A stretch of DNA of 20,054 nucleotides from an uncultured Ruminococcus sp. (GTDB taxonomy: Bacteria > Bacillota > Clostridia > Oscillospirales > Acutalibacteraceae): contig CACXGH010000131.1 in assembly GCA_902767175.1 (NCBI GenBank), positions 1 to 20,054 on the forward strand, in the 5' to 3' direction. The notes beneath the pieces are model-generated. The model did not search any database, was not told the origin of the DNA, and saw only the letters and a list, made by a program, of their open reading frames with translations. The position numbers and the translations under genes are program-made. This document shows, piece by piece, positions 6,723 through 13,037 of this stretch. Positions within the stretch are counted from its first letter, which is position 1; the number at the start of each line of letters is the position of its first letter.

Positions 6723-7625
6723 TTGTGGGAAGCAATTACTAATGTATACAACAGCTTCGTTTCCTTGATGATGACCTTCAAGGCTACAGATGTCCTTGAT
6801 ATCATGGTCGTTTCCTTCATAATATACAATCTTATAAAGATAGTCCGTGAAACAAGGGCAGAGCAGCTTGTAAAAGGTATTCTTGTACTTATCGTAGCCT
6901 TCTTTATATCGGGAATATTCAGCCTCAAAATGCTTAATGCGCTTTTCTCGTCATTCTTCCAATTTTCGGTGCTTGCGGTGCTTATTGTGTTCCAGCCGGA
7001 GCTGAGAAGCGCACTTGAACACATAGGCAGGAGCAAGATAGCCAAGTATTGGAATAACCTCTCAGGAGGAAAGACCGTTGAGGAGGAAAAAATAAAGCAG
7101 GCAAGGGCGGTTATCAACTGTGTTTCTGAGGCGGCTAATAATTTCCAGCGCTCCAAGACGGGTGCTCTGATAGTATTTGAAAGACAGACAAAGCTCGGAG
7201 ATATAATAAATACAGGTACTGTCATAGATGCAGAACCTTCTGTATCCATGATAGGCAACATATTTTTTAATAAAGCTCCTCTCCATGACGGAGCAATGAT
7301 AGTTCGTGACGGAAAGCTGTATGCGGCGGGCTGTATTCTTCCGCTTACCCCCAATAACAGCCTTGTAAGCTCTGAGCTTGGTACCCGTCACAGGGCGGCT
7401 ATAGGAATCAGCGAAACAAGTGACGCTGTAGTAGTTGTAGTATCTGAGGAAACAGGCAATATCTCTATTGCTGTCAACGGTGTTCTTACCCGTGACTATA
7501 CAAGAGAGACGCTGAATGTTGCTCTTGAGGATATGATAGTTCCTCAGCAGACCGATAAATCGGAGAGGACTCCGATCATCTCTACACCGAAGAAGGGAAA
7601 GAAAGATGAAAAAAATAAAAAATAA
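6723..7625 (+). CDS. cdaA: Diadenylate cyclase CdaA (c-di-AMP synthase)
   Basis: Membrane-anchored enzyme that condenses two ATP into cyclic di-AMP, the messenger that controls potassium and osmolyte balance and wall integrity in Firmicutes. It has 300 residues. Seen: hydrophobic segments at about 25-40, 50-68 and 75-91 forming the membrane part, then a DAC domain with both catalytic motifs, DGA (189-191) and GTRHR (220-224). A Lys-rich tail ends the protein. The start is a TTG at 6723, placed 7 bp after GGAGG (6711-6715); no in-frame ATG fits better and the N-terminus has the expected family form. The 3' end overlaps cdaR by 20 bp, so the two are translationally coupled. A rare TTG start may hold expression low; that is inference. 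Confidence 0.95.
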   Translation: MWEAITNVYNSFVSLMMTFKATDVLDIMVVSFIIYNLIKIVRETRAEQLVKGILVLIVAFFISGIFSLKMLNALFSSFFQFSVLAVLIVFQPELRSALEHIGRSKIAKYWNNLSGGKTVEEEKIKQARAVINCVSEAANNFQRSKTGALIVFERQTKLGDIINTGTVIDAEPSVSMIGNIFFNKAPLHDGAMIVRDGKLYAAGCILPLTPNNSLVSSELGTRHRAAIGISETSDAVVVVVSEETGNISIAVNGVLTRDYTRETLNVALEDMIVPQQTDKSERTPIISTPKKGKKDEKNKK

Positions 7626-8904
7626 AATCAGCTTCAAGTTATTCTATAATGATAAATTCGTCATGTTCTTCTCTATATTGGTGGCATTTATTTCGTGGAT
7701 ATATGTAGCTTCGACCACTCAGGAATCGTCTATATTCACTGTTACGGGAATACCGATAAATCTGCCCGAGCTTACTGACGGTATGCGCTATTTCAACGGC
7801 GAGGATCTGAAAGCAGAGGTAAAGATATCGGGCAACGCTCTTGTAGTTACCAATGTCACAAAGGATGATATTTACGTCACCGCAGCCGATGTCAGCTTTA
7901 TTACAGCACCAGGTGAATATACAATAGATCTTGTTCCGAAAAAGAGCGGTGTCAAGACTGATTATTCGTTTGAATCATCGGTTTCGCCTTCAAATGTGAA
8001 TGTTTTCGTTGACAGATATGATGAGGGCAGAGTTATACCGATAAATGATAAGATCTCTGTAAAATCCGTTGACCCGTCAAGTTATGCTTCACAGACGCTT
8101 CTTTCTCGTCAGACGGTAAAAATATCAGGTGCGGAGTCTGTACTTAACAGCATTGCGGAGGTAGATGCAGAATATACCTTTACGGATACGCTGTCGGAAA
8201 CAACTGTAGTAAAAGCACCGCTTGTTTTCTATGATGAAAAGGGCAATAAGATCAGCAGCAAATACATTACACCGGATATTACAGAAGTAGATGCGACTAT
8301 TCCTGTGCTTGACGTAAAGCATATTCAGATAGTACCGAGGATAGTCAATATTCCCGAAAAGCTTGATTTTGATAACGATCTTATCAGCGTAGAGCCTTCT
8401 ACAATAGAGCTTGCTGTCTCAAAAAGCTCAAATATTACCTCTATAAGTACATCGCCTATAGATTTCTCACAGCTTACAAAGGAAAAGAACACTTATACGG
8501 TGACCCTTGAGATACCGTCAACCTGCAGAAATATCAATTCGGTAGAGAATGCCGAGGTCGAATTTGACCTTTCGGATATGACGGAAAAAAACCTGACTCT
8601 ATCCTCATCTAACTTTGTGATACAGAATCAGGGGGCAAATCAGAGTGCTGTAGTGTCCAATAAGACACTTACTGTCAAGATAATTGGTCCTACCTCAAGA
8701 GTAAATCTGTTGTCACCGCTGTCGGTTACGGCAGTTATTGATATGTCCGATAAATCTACGGTTACAGAAGGCTATGTCGAGCGCCCTGTAACGCTTGAAT
8801 TCAAGGAACCGTTTGCGCAGTGCTGGCTTGAGGGCAGCTATACGGTCAATGTTAAGCTGTCGCCTAAGAATTCACCTGCTCAGCAAAGCTCGGCAGGTCA
8901 GTAA
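7606..8904 (+). CDS. cdaR: CdaR, YbbR-domain regulator of CdaA
   Basis: A 432-residue membrane-anchored protein that binds and modulates CdaA in other Firmicutes (family knowledge). Seen: a short basic N-terminus, one membrane segment at about 17-35 ending in SWIYVAS, then a long extracytoplasmic beta-rich region. That region contains several YbbR-like repeats, recognisable by recurring 'V.V.G....L..I..V....D.S.' patterns (for example KISGAESVLNSIAEVDA and KIIGPTSRVNLLSPLSVTA). The ATG at 7606 lies inside the end of cdaA, after AAGGGAAAG. In Bacillus and relatives glmM follows cdaR; here a glycosyltransferase gene follows after 37 bp. The C-terminus is Ser/Gln-rich. Confidence 0.92.
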   Translation: MKKIKNKISFKLFYNDKFVMFFSILVAFISWIYVASTTQESSIFTVTGIPINLPELTDGMRYFNGEDLKAEVKISGNALVVTNVTKDDIYVTAADVSFITAPGEYTIDLVPKKSGVKTDYSFESSVSPSNVNVFVDRYDEGRVIPINDKISVKSVDPSSYASQTLLSRQTVKISGAESVLNSIAEVDAEYTFTDTLSETTVVKAPLVFYDEKGNKISSKYITPDITEVDATIPVLDVKHIQIVPRIVNIPEKLDFDNDLISVEPSTIELAVSKSSNITSISTSPIDFSQLTKEKNTYTVTLEIPSTCRNINSVENAEVEFDLSDMTEKNLTLSSSNFVIQNQGANQSAVVSNKTLTVKIIGPTSRVNLLSPLSVTAVIDMSDKSTVTEGYVERPVTLEFKEPFAQCWLEGSYTVNVKLSPKNSPAQQSSAGQ

Positions 8905-8941
8905 AGAACAGAAACAAATGCAGATCAAGGAGAATTCCATA

Positions 8942-9898
8942 ATGCCAAAGGTGTTTTTTGTCATTCCTTGTTATAACGAGGAAGAAGTTTTGAATGAAAC
9001 AATAAAAAGACTCAGCGCAAAGCTTGCTGATCTTATAGAATGCGGAAAAGCGGCTGAGGAGAGCAGAATGCTTTTTGTAGATGACGGCAGCAAGGACAGA
9101 ACATGGGAGATAATATCGGAGAAAAGCAGGGAAAGCAAGTATGTCGGCGGAGTAAAGCTTTCAAGAAATAAAGGACATCAGAATGCACTTCTCAGCGGTC
9201 TTATGACCGCAAAAAAATACGGCTGCGACTGCGTTATCTCTCTTGATGCCGACCTTCAGGACGATATTGAGGTGATAGACCAATTTATCGACAAGTATAA
9301 TGAGGGCTGTGAGGTTGTTTACGGTGTCAGAAACAGCAGAAAGAAGGATACATTCTTCAAAAGAACTACAGCTCAGGGCTACTATAAATTCATGAAGATG
9401 CTTGGCGTTGATATAGTTTACAATCATGCTGACTACAGACTGCTCGGAAGCAAGGCTCTCGATGCACTCTCGGAATACAGGGAGGTTAATCTGTTCCTCA
9501 GAGGTATTGTTCCGCTTATCGGCTATAGAAGTGACTATGTTTATTATGAGAGAAACGAGAGATTTGCAGGCGAGTCAAAATATCCGCTGAAAAAGATGAT
9601 ACGCTTTGCAATTGACGGAATAACCTCGTTCAGTGTAAAACCCCTTAAAATGATATCAAACCTCGGTATAATAACCTGTGTACTCAGTCTTATCGGGTTT
9701 ATTTATGCTCTTGTATCATATTTTATGGGAGTCGCTCAGTCCGGCTGGGCTTCAACAATATGCTCTATATGGTTTATCGGTGGTCTCCAGATGCTGTGCA
9801 TAGGTATTGTGGGCAGTTATGTTGGAAAGATTTATAATGAGGTTAAACAAAGACCACGGTACAGGATAGAACAGGAAATTGTAAATAAAGAGGAATAA
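8942..9898 (+). CDS. Membrane-anchored family 2 glycosyltransferase (DPM1/GtrB-like)
   Basis: A 318-residue enzyme likely to transfer a sugar from a nucleotide donor to a lipid carrier such as undecaprenyl phosphate on the cytosolic face. Seen: an N-terminal GT-A domain with VIPCYNEEE (7-15), VDDGSKDRTWE (46-56) and the metal-binding LDADLQDD (101-108). Two C-terminal membrane segments follow at about 240-262 and 274-296, then the basic RPRYRIE tail typical of the bactoprenol glucosyltransferase group. An in-frame ATG at 8918 has no ribosome binding site; the ATG at 8942 follows AAGGAG (8927-8932) and gives the standard N-terminus. It is the third gene of the cdaA unit, which suggests a role in envelope glycosylation. 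The donor sugar and acceptor are unknown. Confidence 0.9.
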   Translation: MPKVFFVIPCYNEEEVLNETIKRLSAKLADLIECGKAAEESRMLFVDDGSKDRTWEIISEKSRESKYVGGVKLSRNKGHQNALLSGLMTAKKYGCDCVISLDADLQDDIEVIDQFIDKYNEGCEVVYGVRNSRKKDTFFKRTTAQGYYKFMKMLGVDIVYNHADYRLLGSKALDALSEYREVNLFLRGIVPLIGYRSDYVYYERNERFAGESKYPLKKMIRFAIDGITSFSVKPLKMISNLGIITCVLSLIGFIYALVSYFMGVAQSGWASTICSIWFIGGLQMLCIGIVGSYVGKIYNEVKQRPRYRIEQEIVNKEE

Positions 9899-9948
9899 AA
9901 TAAAATGACTCTGCATAATTTAGAGTATTATGTTTCGGAGATGATAAT

Positions 9949-11307
9949 GTGAGCTTTGGAGAAAAAATATCAGATTATAAGGAAGAAATGCTAAGAGACC
10001 TCGATCAGCTTATGAGAATAAGATCAGTATCCTCAACCGATAAGGCTGCTGCTGCCGAGGCTCTCGGATATATCCTTAAGAGGGCAGAGGAAATGGGCTT
10101 TTCTACGGTAAATATCGACGGACTTGCCGGTCATGCCGAATACGGTGAAGGTGAGGAGCTTGCCGCAGTTCTTGCTCATGTAGATGTAGTTCCTGCAGGA
10201 GAGGGCTGGAGCACAGAACCTTATTGTCTTACAGAGAAGAACGGCAGGTTATACGGCAGAGGTATAGTCGATGATAAAGGGCCTGCTATGGCGGCACTTT
10301 ATTGTATGAAGGCACTCAAGGACAATAACATAAAGGCGAACAGAAGGCTGAGACTTATATTAGGAGCTGCCGAGGAAATAGGCATGAATGATATGGAACT
10401 GTATTTCAGCAGAGAAGAAATGCCATGCATGGCATTCACGCCTGATTCTGAATATGGTATCTGCACAAATGAAAAGGGCATTATGCAGCTTGAGATAAGC
10501 TCGAAGGAAAATGACAGTACTCTTCTGACACAGCTTAGCGCAGGAAATGCCGTAAATGCTGTACCTGCAAGAGCCGATGCAATGATAGACTGTACTGAAA
10601 ATGAGGATAATATTCTTCGCAGAGCTGCCGACCACAGCCCGTGCAGATATGATTTTCTTTATACTATGGACGGACTCAGAATCACTTCATTCGGCAGGGC
10701 TTCTCATGCCTGTGTTCCGAATGAAGGAACAAATGCGGCAGTTCATCTTATCCGCCTGCTTTCTGAATGCTTCGGACGAAAAGCTGCAGGAAGTCTCTGT
10801 TCATTCATAGATGATGCAATAGGCTTGGAAAATGACGGAGCTTCACTCGGAATAGCCTGCAGCGATGAACAGTCGGGAGCTTTGACAGTTAATACAGGCA
10901 TTATTGAAGTAGGAGAAACAGCTTCAAGGGTATTGATAGATATAAGATATCCTGTTACATCTGACAGTGATGAAATATTTGAAAAAATCAGCGAAAAAGC
11001 CTCATATTACGGACTCAGGACAAAGCTTGTAAACCATGAGCCGCCGCTGTCCGTCAGCGACAGTGCACCTATAACAAAACTGCTCAGTGAGGCTTATAAG
11101 GCGGTTATGGGTGTCGAACCTGAGCTTTATTCTACAGGCGGCGGAACCTATGCAAGAACGCTGAAAAACAACGGTGTTGCCTTCGGACCTGTATTTAAGG
11201 GCGACCCTGCAAAAATACATGAAGCAGATGAAAGCATAGATAAGGAAAACTTTTTCAGGCACGCTCAGATCTGTCTTGAGGCAATGTACAGAATGGCAGT
11301 ACAATAA
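9949..11307 (+). CDS. M20 family dipeptidase, PepV/Sapep-like
   Basis: A 452-residue dinuclear zinc (or manganese) peptidase that should cleave dipeptides in the cytosol. Seen: the metal and catalytic set of the family, LAHVDVVPAG (His77, Asp79), GRGIVDDKGP (Asp108/109), AAEEIG (Glu142, Glu143), TPDSEYG (Asp166) and the late KIHEADE (His424). A lid or dimerisation domain lies between. The start is GTG at 9949, placed 8 bp after GGAG (9937-9940); an ATG at 9941 is in another frame and stops after three codons. It lies 50 bp after the glycosyltransferase gene and just before a strong terminator, so it is probably the last gene of the cdaA operon. A role in recycling wall-derived or imported dipeptides is inference. 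'PepV-like' is safer than a firm gene name. Confidence 0.9.
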   Translation: MSFGEKISDYKEEMLRDLDQLMRIRSVSSTDKAAAAEALGYILKRAEEMGFSTVNIDGLAGHAEYGEGEELAAVLAHVDVVPAGEGWSTEPYCLTEKNGRLYGRGIVDDKGPAMAALYCMKALKDNNIKANRRLRLILGAAEEIGMNDMELYFSREEMPCMAFTPDSEYGICTNEKGIMQLEISSKENDSTLLTQLSAGNAVNAVPARADAMIDCTENEDNILRRAADHSPCRYDFLYTMDGLRITSFGRASHACVPNEGTNAAVHLIRLLSECFGRKAAGSLCSFIDDAIGLENDGASLGIACSDEQSGALTVNTGIIEVGETASRVLIDIRYPVTSDSDEIFEKISEKASYYGLRTKLVNHEPPLSVSDSAPITKLLSEAYKAVMGVEPELYSTGGGTYARTLKNNGVAFGPVFKGDPAKIHEADESIDKENFFRHAQICLEAMYRMAVQ

Positions 11308-11373
11308 TAGATTTGTTCTGTAACCGGAAAATTCAGACGGGTTTTGAATGATATAGAAAGGTCTGATAAAAGT

Positions 11374-11406
11374 AAAAAACAGCCCCCGAAAAGGGGCTGT
11401 TTTTTT
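11374..11406. terminator. Strong bidirectional terminator of the cdaA operon
   Basis: ACAGCCCC (11379-11386) pairs perfectly with GGGGCTGT (11393-11400) around CGAAAA. A-run before and T-run after (seven T) extend the stem and make it work on either strand. It closes the plus-strand operon and could also stop the converging XRE transcript. Confidence 0.9.
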
Positions 11407-11420
11407 GCTATGTAATACTA

Positions 11421-11567
11421 TTTCAATTATAAAAAGTGTCTGCCTTTTATAATTGAAAGCCTGCAATGCAGGCTTTGGATATGTTCGCCATATCCTCGTA
11501 TCATGCTATTATCCTGTAAACCTTTGTTGATATATAAATGGATTTCGTCCATTTAAAAGAATAATAG
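11421..11567. repeat. Array of four perfect hairpins
   Basis: Four perfect inverted repeats follow closely: TTTCAATTATAAAA (11421-11434) with 11445-11458; AAAGCCTGC (11456-11464) with 11468-11476; GGATATG (11477-11483) with 11489-11495; TAAATGGA (11535-11542) with 11548-11555. The last is also enclosed by CTATTAT (11506-11512) and ATAATAG (11561-11567). Loops are 3-10 bases. The array lies between the pepV terminator and the XRE stop codon. No coding gene or known RNA is recognised; it may be a REP-like repeat or a structured 3' end. Confidence 0.7.
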
Positions 11568-11591
11568 TACAATTTAAAAAATAAGCAGAAA

Positions 11592-11996
11592 TTACTTCGA
11601 GGCTTCTGTCTCATTAATGAGCTTCTTTGCAAGATTCATAACTTCTTTTCTTTGCTTCGGAGTAAGATTTCGTACAACGAAAAGCAGTTCAACCTCGTAC
11701 TTTGTGGTTGCGTGGGTACGGTATTTCAGTGTATCCTCGTCCTCAGTAAGAGAGCCGGAATGAATATCGGCAACCGCAGACTCAAGCTCCTCCTCGATAC
11801 CCTCAAGCAGCTTGGTGTAGCTGATGTTGTACACCTTAGCTATTTTGATGAGCGTGTTGATGTCGGGCTTTGTTTTACCGGTCTCGTAGTAAGTGTAGGT
11901 TGATCGCTCGATCTTTAGTCTGTCAGCAACCTGCTGCTGAGTAAGACCACACTCGTGCCTGTAAAACTTCAGCCAGTAAGATATCATACTATACAT
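11592..11996 (-). CDS. XRE family DNA-binding transcriptional regulator
   Basis: A 134-residue cytosolic protein. Residues 9-63 form an HTH_3-type helix-turn-helix: ECGLTQQQVADRL, then IERSTYTYYETGKTKPD and a TLIKIAKVYNIS helix. The remainder is a charged helical tail, with LTPKQRKEVMNLAKKLINE near the end, perhaps for dimerisation. An upstream in-frame start at 12047 would add 17 residues but overlaps the promoter; the ATG at 11996 follows AGGGGG at 8 bp and gives the usual compact form. The target genes are unknown. It is transcribed alone from a good promoter, and the next minus-strand gene is almost 400 bp upstream. No phage or toxin gene is adjacent, so a chromosomal regulator is as likely as a mobile-element relic. 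Confidence 0.88.
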   Translation of the reverse strand: MYSMISYWLKFYRHECGLTQQQVADRLKIERSTYTYYETGKTKPDINTLIKIAKVYNISYTKLLEGIEEELESAVADIHSGSLTEDEDTLKYRTHATTKYEVELLFVVRNLTPKQRKEVMNLAKKLINETEASK

Positions 11997-12390
11997 TTTT
12001 AAAACCCCCTGTAAATAATATATTACCAACCCAACAATATTATACACTATTTTATCACGTTTGTCACTACTTTTTTATACACTTTTTCAAATATCACGAA
12101 TTGCTGATAAAAATGCATAAAAAACATCTTTTGATTGTCGGATTTACTCAAAAATTGTCAATAAGAGACCAAAATGCAACAAAAAATTTCAAGTTAATAA
12201 CACCAAAATATGGCTATAGAACAGGATTTTTTAATTATAACTTAAAAGGAAAATAAAATCATATCACAAATCAGTTCACAATACTGCCCGTGTCTGTCAT
12301 GCATTGAATAATTCCTTCACTAAGGTGAAAAGCAAGTACTATCACAATATACTGAATAACTGTTCACAGTGCGTGATGTTACCATTGTTC
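11997..12390. other. AT-rich intergenic region
   Basis: About 390 bp between the XRE and BofC-like genes. The XRE promoter lies at 12039-12067. The rest is strongly AT-rich with many A/T runs, a weak hairpin TTCAC/GTGAA near 12317-12330, and no plausible gene or terminator that I can support. Confidence 0.6.
12039..12067 (-). promoter_or_regulatory. Promoter of the XRE regulator
   Basis: Minus strand GTGACA (12067-12062) and a perfect TATAAT (12044-12039) with 17 bp between. AT-rich near-palindromes just downstream (TAATATATTA near 12017-12026) could be an operator for self-repression; that is inference. Confidence 0.7.
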
Positions 12391-12735
12391 CTAACTGCAG
12401 TAATCCTCAACAAGACGGTCAAGTTCCTTTTTATTCTGTGCGGCAATCCCGTTTTTCAAAAGCTCACGGTCGTTTTCGGGCAGTTCACTTATATAAACCT
12501 CACTTATATATATGGGCGTATCGCTGCTGCCCTTAAAGACCGCAACCTTTTTCTGATATTCTCTTAAAGTGTAGGCAGGGGTAGCGGCAATATTATCTTT
12601 TCCGGTTTCGCTTGTGCTTATGACGGCAGTTTTTGTGCTGTCTGTATGATCTTTGGCATTGTACGATGAATTGTAAGATGTTATAATAATACACAGAAAG
12701 AGAAAACTGCCCGTTACCATCAATAGTTTTTTCAT
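12391..12735 (-). CDS. Small exported or membrane protein with BofC C-terminal-like domain
   Basis: A 114-residue protein. Residues 1-20 are a signal anchor or signal peptide (KK, then a hydrophobic run LLMVTGSFLFLCIIIT). A Ser/Thr-rich linker to about residue 50 follows, then a domain beginning YTLREYQKKVAVFKG and ending LPENDRELLKNGIAAQNKKELDRLVEDY. This matches my memory of the BofC C-terminal domain pattern (K.Y...vAVF, LP..D...L..GI, L...LEDY). In Bacillus BofC restrains the SpoIVB protease in sporulation; in Clostridia small proteins like this are widespread and mostly uncharacterised. A GTG at 12747 lies in the ribosome binding site GAGGTG, so the ATG at 12735 is preferred. The assignment rests on the C-terminal pattern alone; the function here is unknown. 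Confidence 0.75.
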   Translation of the reverse strand: MKKLLMVTGSFLFLCIIITSYNSSYNAKDHTDSTKTAVISTSETGKDNIAATPAYTLREYQKKVAVFKGSSDTPIYISEVYISELPENDRELLKNGIAAQNKKELDRLVEDYCS

Positions 12736-13037
12736 TTGTCTGTTCACCTCTGTTTATATTTTTGGGATAATTTGTGCAATTATTCATCATATAGAGATTA
12801 TTTTTTTAGCAAAATATAGATATTGGATACTGTTTTTTAAATTATCAAAAAAAAGCATTCCATTTTTTTGATTTTATGGTATAATAGCATAGGTATTTTA
12901 TAAAATTAATGTCAGTTTCTGTTTTGCCGGCTGTTTATCCTTAAGCGCTTCGGCAATAATAGTATAGTATCGTCATGGTCAGGTGTCACGGCAGAGATAA
13001 TATGCTCCTGCCCTGGATAAAGAGGAGGTCATAGCTT
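12736..13037. other. Divergent intergenic region between the BofC-like gene and the PBP gene
   Basis: About 300 bp. It holds the ribosome binding site of the BofC-like gene, an AT-rich stretch with several weak minus-strand promoter candidates, the plus-strand promoter near 12880 and a leader of about 145 nt for the PBP gene. A 5-bp stem GGCAG/CTGCC (around 12992-13014) lies in the leader. No known riboswitch was recognised. Confidence 0.55.
12857..12885 (+). promoter_or_regulatory. Extended -10 promoter of the PBP gene
   Basis: A perfect TATAAT (12880-12885) preceded by TGG, an extended -10 element. The -35 region (around 12857-12862) matches poorly, which is tolerated in extended -10 promoters. 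Confidence 0.6.

Noticed and set aside
7062..7637. Minus-strand open frame (191 codons) opposite cdaA
   Set aside because: It is a frame shadow of cdaA, whose catalytic motifs are intact; no recognisable protein pattern.
8795..8941. N-terminal extension of the glycosyltransferase upstream of 8942
   Set aside because: It would overlap the end of cdaR, lacks a ribosome binding site and adds residues before the normal VIPCYNEEE start of the family.
11421..11567. tRNA or known riboswitch in the hairpin array
   Set aside because: Stems do not form a cloverleaf, there is no T-loop or anticodon arm, and I recognise no riboswitch core.
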